NCBI GenBank assembly: GCA_029721515.1
Contig: CM056552.1
Location: forward strand, 16,780,001 to 16,844,000
From: Synanceia verrucosa
Taxonomy: Eukaryota; Chordata; Actinopteri; Perciformes; Synanceiidae
DNA: 64,000 bases
Direction of reading: 5' to 3'
How positions within the stretch are numbered: position 1 is the stretch's first letter; each line of letters opens with the position of its first letter. A model generated the notes under the pieces. The model worked only from the letters and a program-made list of their open reading frames with translations. It did no database searches and was not told the DNA's origin. The position numbers and the translations under genes are program-made. Positions 25,967 to 39,244 of this stretch are shown here, in pieces.

Positions 25967-26060
25967 GTATATACACATATATACGTGTACATACACGTAT
26001 ATATACGTATATAAATACGTATATATACGTGTATGTACACGTATATATATATATATATTT
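25883..26060. repeat. (AT)n microsatellite containing a perfect 34-bp inverted repeat
   Basis: About 75 nt of pure AT are followed by a structured part in which 25977-26010 is the exact reverse complement of 26015-26048, with a 4-nt loop (26011-26014). The arms include TACGTGTACATACACGTA-type sequence, so the hairpin is not just AT slippage. It could form a cruciform in DNA or a long stem in RNA. Confidence 0.95.
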
Positions 26061-26766
26061 TTTTCAATGTATTTGTATGTCATTTTACAGATAGTTTCCA
26101 TACTGTAAATAATCCAATATTGATTTTAGCCATGTCACACTACTAAATTGATTGTTTGAGGTTTACAAAACTGTAATGAGAGTTATACTGTTTCCGAATC
26201 ATATTAATGAGGAACCACTACAAAACAGATACTTTTGACAATCTGCGGTGGCATTAAATGATATATCTATCACAGCCCATCCCGTGTCGCCACTTAGCAC
26301 AAAAAAAAAAGCATCAAGTGTCCACGCTGCTGAGCCTCTCAGTCATCACCAGGGACCTTCTCAGCCTGTCACTGTTGACACTTGCTGTATGCTTCATTGA
26401 TACCCACCCAGCACCAGCAAATAAATAGCCTGCCATCAGATCACTCCTGCTTTGCAATATCACAATTATCTAGGCTGTTTTTTTGGGGGGTTTTTTGCAT
26501 TTGTTTTATGCCTCTGTTTTGTTTGTTTATTCAGTTGGTTCGTTAAAAATATTCCATTCTTAGCACAATTACAGTGAGACATCACTGGAACATCAAATAT
26601 GCTCACTGTAGGACGTGATGTGAGCCATGTCAAGATAAACAAACATGACATATTAAACAGGAAAATGAGTCACTCTTATTATCCCACCAAAATAAATCCA
26701 GAAAACACTAATTATAACAACCTGTGCATCATCCTAAATGAATCACCTCTGCTCTTTGGCTGTCTG

Positions 26767-26814
26767 TGTATGTATGTATGTATGTATGTACTGTGTGTGT
26801 GTGTGTGTGTGTGT
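26767..26814. repeat. (TGTA)n and (GT)n compound microsatellite
   Basis: About six TGTA units run into about eleven GT units. Confidence 0.95.
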
Positions 26815-27659
26815 CTGTCACATTGTTCTCCTGCTTTAATAGGCAGTCTCTTAGATATTCGCCACAGAATAGCGCTCATGCAATATTAATATCGCACCAA
26901 AATATGGAAGCCGGAGCCCCCACTCCATCTCTCACTCCCTACATAATTGACTATGCAAGGCTCCAAATCAGCCTGGAAAAAAAGACAAAGACACAGAGAC
27001 AAAGCAGGAGGGAGAGAGAGGAAGAGTCCTGAAATGATCCTGTCTTCTGTGCGCTACAGCAGATTCTGAACCTTCACCCTATGTATCACTGTCAACACAG
27101 TGGAGCTATAACAACAACAACAACTACAATGGTAGCTCAAACAGTTTGACTTCCTGCAAAGAATACACCGATGCTCATCCAACCGGAGCTAAAACAAACC
27201 TGCACTCCTACAGCTTTGAGAGTGATTGTTAAACACTCATTGTCTTTCACTATTTCATTCCATTATATAGCCTTCTATTCTACAAAAATATTTGAGCACA
27301 TTCCACCATGCGCTCATGGTAAATTGAGCTGCCCATTAAAGCTCACTGATCTGCCAGCAGGTTGGTGATTGCAAACTCATGCTGTTCAAACCCAGCGTTA
27401 TATTAAATCCTAATGGGTACCCCAAAGTTTCCAGAGATACCAAATTGTCAGGATTGTAACTACAAGAGGAAATGTGAATGAAATGACAATATTTCCATTT
27501 GTTAAAATGGCAGCTATACTCAGACAGAGTGGGATTAAAAAGATATTTTCTGCAACTATCCTCAACCCATTCACCAAAATGTTGGCATTGGACTTTTCTG
27601 CAAACGGATACGCAGAATACACATAATACCTGTAATAATGCACTGTACTGCTTATTCAA

Positions 27660-27722
27660 ATAAAAAAATCAAAAGCCTTTATTTTCATTGTATAACATTG
27701 CATTCAACGAAATTGGGATGGT
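27660..27722 (-). mobile_element. non-LTR retroposon 3' tail
   Basis: Contains aaaagcctttattttcattg. On the minus strand this reads caatgaaaataaaggctttt, an AATAAAGG-type 3' end common to fish LINE copies. Nothing coding remains. Confidence 0.5.
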
Positions 27723-28376
27723 ACATTAGGACCTAAACTATTTATGAACATAAGTTATTTTGCCTAAATAAAGATAAATGTGAGACAAATTATTTCTTTA
27801 TACATCTGTGACAGTTCATGCGGTAGCTTAGTCTGGCATAAAGATACTGGACAACAATAATGACAAAAATTATGTAAATTGTCCAGTCGTAACAGTGTAT
27901 GTGCACAGATTATAAAACCAGATACAATGTTTTAAGGTTTGTGGATTGCGAATATTGGACAGACGCAGGTTAGCTGTTTCCATCTGCTCCCACTCTTTAT
28001 GCTAAACTAAGCTAAATATGTCAGATTTCTAGTTTTGTGAGTATTTTTTTTTATCCTTAAGTCACTAAGATAATTGTGGTATGTTACTTAACGTACTTAA
28101 TGGACACAGCACTTATAATTGGGGACAGATTGATTAACTTTTTGAAGAACAATAAAACAATACATGTAAAGTGCAAAAAATAGTAGACTCTGTATGAAAG
28201 CAGAGACTCCTTCAAAGCCACTAGTACAACAAAAGCAAAAGCCTTGGTGTACATGCAGGGATGGGGAGCACTGCAGAGTGCTGGGGGTCAGGCCCTCTGC
28301 TCTGAGCTTTTTAAAACATGAACTGTAGGCATTTAGTGCCATAATAGATGTTGAAAGAAAAAGGGAAAGGTTGCGG

Positions 28377-28660
28377 GGGCAGAGCCAGTGGTTGGGGAGG
28401 GGGTTGGTGGGGTGGGGGCAGTGCACCTTGACAGGAAACATAGAGGTGAGGAGCAGGAGTTGGAGGTTAGTTTGACAGAGAGAAAAGATGTGGTGGTGGT
28501 GGTGTTGGGGGGGATGTCGCTGCGGAAGTGCCAAGCCCACTTTTAACTGAAGCGAGGGTGGTGAGTGGTGGAGGGGTGAAGCAGAGACAGAGATAGAGAT
28601 GCAGGGGGAAGGAAGAGGGGAGGAATGGGTGAGAGGAGCTGGGGGGGGGGTTGCAGCGAC
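28377..28660 (+). repeat. G-rich, GGT/GGGG block with quadruplex-forming potential
   Basis: The plus strand has many clustered runs of three or more G, including gggggttggtggggtggggg, a (GGT)n run near 28491-28503 and a run of about ten G near 28641. This is the non-transcribed pattern reversed: for tox2, the plus strand is the template and the pre-mRNA is C-rich here. Confidence 0.7.
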
Positions 28661-30481
28661 CTACTGCACCTTGACACTTGCTCTCACCACAGCAACTGAT
28701 AAGTGCAATGGAAAAACGTCTGGTTTCCTCCTGCATGTTAAGTGGTTTATATTCTCCTCCTCTCCATGCAGCCTGTAGCTACAGTCTGCTACTGTACTGA
28801 CGCTACGCCCAGGTAATAACAGACAAAAGGAAATGACAGAAGAACGAAAGAAAAAAAATGCACGTATTGTTTCCTTTTTCTGTTGTGGGTTTTTTATGAA
28901 TTCTAATCTGCATGAGAGATGTGATCTTTAAATTGATGCTGGAAAAAAAAAAGATTTTGAAATGTTCCTTCCCTTACATTCCTGTTTTGAACATGTCCCT
29001 CTTCATTTCAAAAACAATTCCTGTGTAGGGATTTAGATGCAGAGTTTTATTTGTTCAACAGAGGATCAGATGAAAGTGGATATATATCTTTAGCACCTCA
29101 TGCATGTACTGACAAGGAACTCATCCCCATGATTTGTAAGTGGGTCTCTCCACAGAACAGCATTAACAATATTCACTTTAGATAACGTATGATTCCAGGC
29201 CCTAGGAGAGGATGGGTTTCTTAGAAATGCTTTGTTAGCACTCCCCCCCTTGATAAATGATTGAGGACATGTGGCCTGAGACATCAATACAATCTCTGTT
29301 GTAATTAAAAAAAAAAGGTGCGCACCAACAATATTACACAGCTTTCACTTTGTCTGTCTCTCTCCCTCTCTGTCTCCCTCGCTTACCCACCCCTCCTCTC
29401 GCTGAGCCCCGAAGCAGAGAAGAGATAATTCAAAAAGCACTTGCATGGAGTGAAACATGAAAAAGAGGAGACATATGAAATTAAATTCTCTCTTTTCGCT
29501 CTATTGTTCTTTCATTTTCTCTCCTTTGTTACATAAATGCATAAACGCATAAAAGCAAGGGAAGCTAGATTGTAATTATGATTTTCACAATACTAAAAGA
29601 TTTTTCTTTATTAAAAAAATGAAAGAAAGGTGTCACAAACAAAGCAGACTTACTGTTCCAGCACTTTGTCAAAGTCAAAGTACTGCAAGTGCTGCATCAC
29701 TAAACTTCAATAAACTTAATAATTTTCTCTTTTCCAAGCGTCCTTGCGAACAATTATATAATACGATTGTTGAAAAGGGAGACTTTGATGCCCCAGTACA
29801 GCTGCTTTGCAAAAAAGAAGCTGAAATAAACGGAATATTTAAATAATATTATAATTTTTACAGTTAGTCAACATTGTCCTTCCTTTATTTTCAGCCTAAA
29901 ACAGGTCACACACAGAAGCACTATATTCAGAAAGCCACTGCATGTTCAGTGTAAACACAGATAGCCTGCAGTAAAGGCGGTTGGTTGGCCTATCAGCTAC
30001 AGCAAAATGCTACTGTTAGACGCTACCAGGCAGATACCACGCAAACCACAGAGTCAGACGGGTGCTTTACTGAGAGCCTTGCGGTGGCCAGTGATGGTTT
30101 GAGGATAGAGGACCGAGCAGGTCTGTCAGTGTGAGTGTGGGAAGAGCCCATGGGGTGAACAGTAGTGAGATGAAGAGGAGGTCATGGCAGATGCTAACTT
30201 TAAAATCAATGGGATGTATTGTTTCCTGGCCACGATTTAAGTCCAGATAAGTGAGGGACTGTCTCACACGTTTCTATCACAAGATGAAGAACTTCCAGGG
30301 ATGCACACTTTGACCCATATGATCTGTCCGTGTTGTTTCTAAACGTCCCTCCTGTCTTGTTGTGCAGATGAGGGAAGGCCTCATGGGTGGCTCTGGGATC
30401 ATTTGGGTACGTGTACTGTAGGTATGGGTGAGAACCAGGGGGTGAGGTGGGGGAGAGAGGTTTGGGAGAGACGAGTCTTAC

Positions 30482-30574
30482 CCCAGTAGAGGGCAGTCTC
30501 TTGCCGTCAGGGTTTGGGCGGATGGGCAGGGAACTGTAGAGCCTCACACCTCGATCTGCAGCACCGTATCTGCT
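30482..30574 (-). CDS. candidate in-frame cassette exon in tox2 intron 1
   Basis: This 93-nt stretch looks like an internal exon on the tox2 strand. It is preceded by a strong pyrimidine tract and acceptor (attctctctctcctcttccag) and followed by the donor GGG/gtaaga. Only one of the three frames is open (31 codons); the other two hit TGA. The open frame is phase 0 at both ends, which is what exons 1 and 2 require. The peptide starts SRYGAADRGVRLYSS and ends NPDGKRLPSTG, is basic, and would sit between DYYPSNK and FDGDNMYM. I recall no such segment in mammalian TOX proteins, so it could be a fish-specific or alternative exon, an exon of an unrecognised nested transcript, or chance. Splice sites, length and frame are seen; use in tox2 is inferred. 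Confidence 0.5.
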
Positions 30575-32429
30575 CTGGAAGAGGAGAGAGAGAATTTAAG
30601 TACACTTTCTTCATATTGCAGAGAATTCAGTGTGAAACTTTGCATACATGAAACAATACAATCACAATCAAAAGGTTTGAATTCAATTACTATCCAACAA
30701 GTTAGTTATGTTTTATTCCCCCATCCAAAGTGCAGGGATCATAAAGCTCCTTTCATGGTCCTCATTTTGTTTAGTGAGTGGTGGTTTTATAAATTTCCAG
30801 CACATCGGCGAACCCGCACATTGGCTGCCATGTTAAATCACATCACCTCATGGTGATGTACCACACATAATAACTGGATAAGGTTGGCTCAGTAGCGGCA
30901 CTAATGGAACTAAGCTGTTGTGTTTGGTAGCCAGGGTCCCTGCACTCAGCTCTTACTGACTCCATCTTTCTATACGTTACATAGCTGGTAATTAGAGTGT
31001 GGTGGGTTCTAAAGTGGGCTCCTCCCTGGACTCGCCAACATGGGTTTCAGCTGTACAACACAACCTGAGGGAGTGGTGGCAAACACTTCGCTATAGTTGA
31101 GAAACTAATGATTCCGGCTAGTACAGCTCAGTGTGGTTCACACCATGGTCCACAGCCTCAGAGGGATTCACTTTCTCCATCTCACTCTCTGTCTTTACCT
31201 CTGTCCTCAATCACATATCTCACTGTGATTCCTTGATAGTCTGTCATACATTAACATCTCTCTTCTGTAACATCTGGTTAACAGACTGCATTTCGATTCC
31301 TGTCATCTGATTTGTACAACAGTGCTATAACCGTATATTGTGTGTGCCTGTTAATTGAAAATGAACTCCAACCATTCCTGGTGTTAGAGAGTCTATTTTA
31401 GCATCTGCATGCTGCCTGCTATGTATAGTGCTTAATGGCTTTGCCACACTTGATACATACAGTCTGCTAATGAGGAAGTGAAGTAGATCATTGAGGGAAG
31501 AAAAAAACAGTGCAGCAATCTAGAACAAATACCACATTATCTCTCTCTTTCCCATGCTTCAGCTTTTACTTGCTTCACTCTGTCTGCCCTTTTTGAGCAT
31601 TCATTCTGTCACCTCATCCACACAAACACACACAAACAAACAAAATCAAGAACACCCAGACACCAATATAACTGCACACATAAATACAGGGCTTCAGACA
31701 GTAAGAAAATATCCCTGAACCAATCAAAACTCTTGGTCAGTTACGTGGCGCAGGGATCCAGTGGACACACCGACATAAAAACATTTTTGCGGATTGCCTT
31801 AATGGGCCTGAATGCGTAATGATTACCAGACAATGAAACCTGCGAGCAATACATGCATGAGCTTATGTAATACACCATGCATGAAACATATCAGTGAAAT
31901 CACAGGCTATAAGATTGTGATTTATGCCTTATAAGCAGCGCTCCATACAGAACAGTATACAGTATGTACTAACAGTATGCTGATCTAATGGCCTATCACA
32001 ATGGCAGGCTCTCCCCCTGAGGCACAGTGAGAGTACTTGCTGCGTAAGGTTTTGATTTCCTGTGCTCATTATGAAAGGTGAAAACAGATGAGTAGACAGC
32101 AGCGGCCATCTCGTCGATATGGTTCGCATAATGATGACGCAGCGTTATTAAAGAGAACTCTCATTTACAACTTTCCTCTGTCTGCACCGTCCTGACAAAC
32201 CCACAAAATGAAACTATAACATGTTATTTTGTGGGCTTACAGGTCTCCAATTTACATTGATTTAGTTATTACAAGCTAAGTATTTATATGCTTTTAACTT
32301 ACAGCTATATTTAGGTCATAACCCGCAGCATGACCCAGCATGTTGCGCCTTATACAGCTCAAAGTCAGACATTTATTTTTCTTCCTCCCTTCCACAGGAG
32401 CTACTGTACACTAACTACATCCCTCAATG

Positions 32430-32710
32430 GAGACTTCTTCTTTTGGCGGCTTGTTAGATAGCTTGCCAGCATCGCAGCTAAATGAACGCCTCGCAGAATA
32501 GCTGTTTTAGCTGGCGAAGGAGCCACAGTAAGTGAATGTTTGATATTTCTCCAGTGTGCCAGGCTAATCTGGCCCTGTGGCATGCCATTACGGGGCTAAT
32601 AACAGCTGTCTGCGGCCTGGAGGGGACACAAGCAGGCCTGGCTGCGCTAACTGGCCCTGACAGACTCATTAGGAGTGCTGGCACCCAGAACAGCAACAGC
32701 CAAACTCCTC
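32430..32710. promoter_or_regulatory. candidate conserved noncoding element
   Basis: A GC-richer block with low repetitiveness, containing ggctaatctggccctg, acggggctaataacagctg and tgacagactcattagg. These include TAAT cores, a TAATCT site of OTX/PITX type and a CAGCTG E-box. There is no splice-bounded open frame. The enhancer idea rests on composition and motif density only. Confidence 0.25.
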
Positions 32711-34862
32711 ACATTTCCTTGCTGGCTCACAACATTTTGCAAGTGCAGAAAGCATTGTTCGCACTTGTTCTCTGACACCTTTCTTTTGTTTTCCAGTCCT
32801 CACTTCAGAGACTTCAGTCACCTCTCTTTCACTTTCTGGCTGACATTAGGTTTCTGAGCTATTTCTACCAAAACCAGATGCTGCCAGAAGTTTATCATCA
32901 GTGCTTGACACCATGCTGAGTCTAACCACTTATTCTTTCCTTTAATCCTTTCACACCCACAGTGTAGTTCTGACCAAAACAGAGCTCACTAGTTTGCTCA
33001 CACTACTGTAATCCTCCTCGCTGAGAAAAGTACAGGTAAAATTGTTAAATATATAAATTAATAACTCACTCTCAGTTTCTATCTGACTTTTTGGTGCACA
33101 GCCACAAGAAGAAACTGGCATCCTCTAAACTTTGTATCAGTTACTGTAGCTGCTGGGCTTGTTTTGGGACAAGAGGGACTTCCCCAGGCAGACAGCAAAA
33201 GCAAACACCATGCAGTCACTTGGCAGAGTGGAGCCAATCGGTACAAGCTGAGCAGGAAGACAATAAAGACAGAGAGCCAATGACGGTCACCTAAATGTAG
33301 AATCATTAACAATAGAAGAGGGAAGGATGCTTTCTTGCATGACTCCTGTGCCATTTCACAGTCTTAAATGCTCATATACATATCTGCATAGTACTGGTTA
33401 TCATGGTATGCTTGGCAGTTGTTGAAAAAAGTACATTTGCTGAGATAAGCTATAGTGTTGATGAGTGTTTCAAGAATACAGAGAAATGACAAAACACTAT
33501 CAAATAAGACTGCATCAATAAATGTTGAATTGATAGCATGTTTGTGTATATTTTCACCTATTTTGATAGATGTCATTTGATAAAACAGTTGAGACTACTC
33601 AGTCAGACATTTTATGTTTGTTTCTTATGTGAACACAAAAAAATTAAAGGTAAATCAAAAAGAACATTGGTTAATATATGATTATCTGATTTTCATTATT
33701 CTCAATATCCAATAAATTCTGTCTGGCTCCATTATCTAATAAATATCCATTGTCTAGTTTTTTCCCTCCAAATCAGCAGCCTAAAGCACAGTAGGCCCTG
33801 CGATACATCCACTCATTAGATATCAGCGTTGCCTTTTATAGGCGGGGGGTTGGGTGGGGATGCAAAAGCCAAAGGCACAGCTGTGGGGCTATAGTTACCT
33901 GTAACGTTAGCTTTTGCATGTTATATTATTTACGCTGATCTGGACTTAATGGAACACATGTGTGTCTGCAGTCAACATTCTTCCCAGATTAGCTGAAAGG
34001 CCTGCACACATCAGACTCCACCGATGAGAGGAATGCAAGGGCCTAGACCAGCTTATGAGGAAACCCTATCACTCATCTGTAGTGTGCAGTAATGTATGCG
34101 CACATATTGTCATGCATGTACACACATACTGTATTTATACATTATGGAGACAGTGCTCCATACTGTATGTACAGTATGTACTCAACAATTCATGCACGCT
34201 GGCATCAGAAGATCAAAGTTAGTCCCTATACAATACATTCTGCTCCCTTCCTCCTGATCTTTTCAACTGGTAATATATATTATCCTGTCAATGCTGTTGC
34301 ATAAACCTATTGCATAATATCAGCCGCATTTCTACCTGCAGTGGTCTAACAGTCAATAACAGAGTGTGAATCACTTTTTCAGTGGTTTTTAAAGACTTAT
34401 GTCTGAGACAAAACCATCTGCAGTGTGCAACACCACTCTGCATATCAAGATGAATCAGTTTCCTCTATATATTCTGCCTTGAATGTGATGTTAATTTGAC
34501 GACAGATGATTCAAGTAGAATTTCCACAGTGCTTTGCATATATTACTTTTTACATGCATAACTTTTAACATGGGGTATATATTCCATTATATGCTTTATG
34601 ATGTCAAATTACATTGTGGGGATTTTTTTGGGTTAAACTTGTTAAAGTTAATTGTTAATCCGGTATTTGTGTCATGTAATGGATCAATACAAGGCATCGA
34701 TTACAGGCTGGAAACTGCAGACCTGAATTGCAAAAACATATTGATGCATACGTATCCACATACAGTACATGTTTACAGTGATTGTTTGTTTAGATATTTC
34801 ACTCTGTGTTACATCCCATTTGTCCGTGTTATGTCCAAACACCTGCAGTGAGAAACAAGCAG

Positions 34863-34865
<3 letters not shown>

Positions 34866-34899
<34 letters not shown>
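34866..34899. repeat. (GT)17 microsatellite
   Basis: Uninterrupted GT units in tox2 intron 1. Confidence 0.95.
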
Positions 34900-34900
<1 letters not shown>

Positions 34901-37404
34901 CCTGAACAGCTCGACCATAACCAGGACATGAACCCAGAGGCTACCTGCCTCGGGCCACTACTGACACTCAAACTACTGATCACACCATTGGGAATATCCA
35001 ACAGCCAGCCTTTGAGTCGAGGCTATTTATAGCTGGCCGCAGCTTTTCCACAGACTCTCCATCCATTCCCTGTGTAAACTTGTGTGAGGTTGTATGTACA
35101 CATGTGCTTACGTCTGTGATTTTATGGTGGGAACAAGCGATTGTTTAATAATCGTTATAAATCTTTGCCTTCGTATTATCTCGTCCTCTTCTTTTCAGCC
35201 CTCACTCTGCCTCCACCCTAGTGCCTTATCTCGTTTATGTTTCTCCAATCATTTTTTTGTAACCCAGCCTCTCTTTTATGATCTATCAGTAAGCATATCC
35301 ATCCATCTCTCTGTGTCTTTTGTTTCTGGCTTTTCAGGAGATGAGCGTTTGAACGCAAAACAAAAATATACAGTGGAAAGCGAGGTCATATTTTCCTTTG
35401 ATTGTGGCAATTTCTGAGCAAACCCAGGCTGCAATGTTTTCTACTGTAAGTGATGAAAACTTAATTCTGGCAACATAAACATTGTGGTTGCATTTTAACA
35501 TAACTAGCAATATTTGTTGACTAAATCTTTTGTTGTGATGAACAGATGGTTTCATTTAAGTGTGAAAGTGAAGGCGACAGTTTGGGTTTCCCTCTTTGTG
35601 CTCATTTCTCAAACTCCTATGACACAGTGTTGCGCTCCTTTCTTTCTTATTATTTCTAACTTGACTTTGTGTCTCCACTTGCAGCTACAGAGGATTGTCA
35701 CAGAAAGCAGATTCTGTATCTACAGGAACAACAATGTAGAGCTTGGCTGCATGTTTTCAGGTTGGGAGATAGGAAATTCAACAGCAGCATCTAAAATTGT
35801 ACCAAAAGCTTATATCAAAGCGCAGTCAGTTGTGTGGATTGTTGAGTGGATTAAACACTGCATTTTTTTAAACTCTCCACACAGGAAAATGGAATAAAAG
35901 TGATAGATGTAATTAAAGATTAGTTGCTCCAGTCAATGGTCAATTACAGTTTGTTGTCGAATTTGTGAAAGTGCAAAATTAAAAGATAAATTGGTTCAGT
36001 TCAAATGAAAGAAAAAGTAATCAAGCAATCTACGCTGAAGCTGAATGTCAGAGACAAGCAATCAGTTGAAGAATTATGTATCTTATTCACATCAATGGCA
36101 TTTTAATCACACTACACAGACCCTTGCAACACTACACCTCTTATCAAGGATAACATGTACTGGAATGTCACTTTCTACTCTTTGTGTTTCTTGACAAGAA
36201 AGCAGAAGAGATGAACCATGTTAATAAAGTGCAGTCATTGTCCTTGTTCTCTGTGAAAAAAGAGGGCAAAAGAGAAACTTTTTACTTCCACATAACTGTT
36301 TCTTTTTTTAAGAGCCCCTCATCCTTTGTCACAGTTACCTGAGAGCAAAACATCACAGAGTCACAATAATACATCTTACAACCAACAGCTGACAAGCAGA
36401 GGTGGGCTGGCCGCGGCTAGGATGCAGGCAGAAAACAGATGGTTGGGTGAAGATTTAGCTAATACAAAAACAGCAGATTTTTTTTCTTTTTTTTCCGAGA
36501 GGTACACGAAAAGGCTAGATTAGTTTAATACAGGCAGAAGCTGAGGAGAATATTTCCTTAACAAATTGGGATTTCTGGGGAGAGCTGAGACTCCAAAATG
36601 TCAGTTTGCATTTTTCATCTGAGTTCATGAGAAATTATGTGACTGTGATATAAATGTTTTCATGTTTCCTTTAGCAGGAAATAAAAAAACACCATCTGTA
36701 GTGTATCATGAGGATTTTTAGCAACACAGTAATGCTGATATAGGACAGGAAAAGGAGCTGTAGTGATTAGTTGATTCCCTGATTCAAGTTTGTCAATGAA
36801 CAGAAGACCTGAGAGGCAGGATGTGATGGGTAAAAAAAAAAAAAAAAGGTGAGCAAGTATAATCGAGCCAACACCTTTGTCTTTTGTTGTTGTAATACTC
36901 ATTTTGGCCACAAGAGACTACATGCAGCAAAAACTCCATGTTCTAAATAGGACGAAAAGCATTCATGTTTTCCATAATGGCAAATTAATTCCAATTAAGA
37001 TATATTTCTAGTCTTTTCTAATGACTCACAAACAGACTCACAAGCTGAAAATAATAGCAGCATTTCTGTGGTAAAAAAAAAAAAAACACATGACAGTAAT
37101 GTTGCATAACTTTCTGGCACACAATATATGAAGAAAATATAATTCTAGAAAGAAAGGATATATATCCACCACAAATGAAAAAATGGGAAGTTAATATTAA
37201 CACAGGAAAGAAAACAATTTAGATCGGACAAAATTTCTAGTCTCACTTGAATCTGAGGGCATTAGTGTGACAATGTGCTGCTTATCTTTGCTTTTATATT
37301 GTTGTGAACTGAATATTTTTGATTTTGTACTGTTGGGTATAGACAAAACAAGCTCAAATCAGGATCTAAGTCTTCACTGTTTTATGACATTTCACAGACT
37401 TGAA

Positions 37405-37460
37405 TTTCTCAGAGGGCACTCTGAAAGGATTAATAAAGTTTTATCTATCTGTCTATCTGG
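37405..37460 (+). mobile_element. LINE 3' tail with TCTA repeats
   Basis: The sequence ggattaataaagttttatc is followed by tatctgtctatctgg. The taataaagt(t)ttatc end with ATCT repeats is typical of fish non-LTR retroposon copies on the plus strand. Confidence 0.5.
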
Positions 37461-38072
37461 ACTAAAGATTCAAATGATCTATCTGAAAACTAACGAACAA
37501 TCAATTGCACAATGAAAACTGTTGTTTCCAAAAGATTCAAAGACAATGAGACGGTGTAATCTTGTACTTGCATTACTCTGAAGTCTGATAAACCGAACAT
37601 GAACACTGAGTACAGTAAAGCATTTTTTAAATGGTGCAAAAGAAAAGAAGAACCCAAATCAGTATGAGGAAAACTGAAATATCACAACATAGACTTTTTT
37701 TTAAATGCTGTACTCATTTTTGTTAGGATCTACATTTCAAAATTAGAGCTTTTAAAAGATATGAGCTGCAGAGAAAGCTGCTATCTATGTTAGGCAACCT
37801 TGTACAGTAAGACAGCTTTTGCAACATATTTAGAAGTACAATCACACTTTGAGAGGGAGAGAGAGAAAGAGAGCTGGAGATAGAGAGATAGAGGCAGAGA
37901 GTTAGTTGAGAGTTGATATGCTGACTACAGGCAGTTGATTTGGTTTCACAGAGCATTGTTATGGTGCTTTGAATTAATGCCTCCCAAAGAGTCCAATTGT
38001 GATTCTTGGGCTGTGCTGACAGAATATTTGACAGCCTAGGGTGAGCTGCTGATCTCAGCTGAATCCTCTGTT

Positions 38073-38075
<3 letters not shown>

Positions 38076-38117
<42 letters not shown>
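38076..38117. repeat. (GT)21 microsatellite
   Basis: Uninterrupted GT units, with a looser TGTGTG/CACACA context extending to about 38260. Confidence 0.95.
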
Positions 38118-38118
<1 letters not shown>

Positions 38119-39244
38119 ATGTACATGTGTGTCTAGGTGTGAATGTATATGGTTGATAACCAACACATTCATACACCTACACATGCTCAGAAAATGTATG
38201 TGTGGATGTGCAAAAACAGTAAATGTGTGTACAGACTCCCACACAAACACACATAGACACAGAAAGACAGAGTGGACAGTGTGTTATGCAGAGACGAAAA
38301 TGAACCACCAGCACATAAATCAAAGCCTAAATGACTGTTAACTAAGTGCTAACACAGAGAGAGAGAGAGATGCACAAACAACCTGAGTATGCAAACAAAC
38401 AGCCCTCATATGCAGCTAAATTGAGCACATTCACTTAATCAAGATGAAACAGTTTGACCAAGGATTTTTTTTCCTCCTTTTCCTGCTAGAGACATTGTGT
38501 CCCTTCTGGGGAAGAATAAAAAAATAAATAAAAATAATACAGACCAGCCCTATGAGTCATTACAGTGAAGGGAAGAAATAAAGATGCTCCATCAAAATAA
38601 ATGTGCTGTATAGCACGGGCCCGGTTTGACAGCAACACACATCATAAAAAATAATCTGTGAAAACGTAGCTATAGATCCTGTAAATATATTAATTGTTGC
38701 TTCTTGATATTATGTGATGCAAGGAAATGGATTGTTCAGACATAAAAATAGTGTGTACAAATGCAAATCAGTAGTAATTACAGAATTAAGTAGTGAACGG
38801 TTACAGAGAGAAATCTACTGCATATAATACCCAACCTGTGTACACACTAATACACCTGTAAATGCAGTCTGAGTTCATTCATTTGACATCTTATTATTCA
38901 CTCTGAGGCTGGTAATGGTAATTTTTCAAGATTTTTTTCTGACATTTACAGACAAAACAATCAATTGAGTGATCAAAAAATAATGAATGTGTTAATCGAT
39001 AATAATAAATAATTGTCAGTTGTGATGTTTTGATGGTCAGCTGTAAATTGACTTAGATTAGCCTTCTATGATTAACTGTACCCAAAGGAGAAAAAATAGC
39101 TCTTACCAAGTAAAATTTAGCAAATGCTAAATGATTCAGTCTGATATGCAATCCCCCAATACTCTGTATGTATGACTGAATGAAAAGTTAAGAAACAATT
39201 GTCAACACAAAGTGTCCTTCCATCCCCTTGAGGAAAACTGTCAT

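Larger units (their letters stand above)
26061..33900 (-). other. tox2: tox2 intron 1, second fifth
   Basis: Apart from the candidate exon at 30482-30574, this is noncoding. It holds a TGTA/TG microsatellite (26767-26814), a retroposon tail (27660-27722), a dispersed repeat fragment with gctaaactaagctaa near 27960-28015, a G-rich block (28377-28660) and a GC-richer candidate element (32430-32710). I see nothing recognisable in 29000-30200 or 30900-32400. Confidence 0.65.

Noticed and set aside
25852..26108. Ile/Tyr-repeat reading frames on both strands
   Set aside because: Translation of the AT microsatellite; the same applies to the frames at 4295-4628.
28097..28540. 147-residue minus-strand frame with Pro and His runs
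   Set aside because: Explained by the G-rich block read as CCN/CAC codons; no homologous family recognised.
30206..30420. Continuation of the open frame beyond the candidate exon (TYPNDPRATHEAF...)
   Set aside because: A possible acceptor (cctacag) precedes it, but there is no good donor afterwards and no phase-compatible length, so I did not call a second exon.
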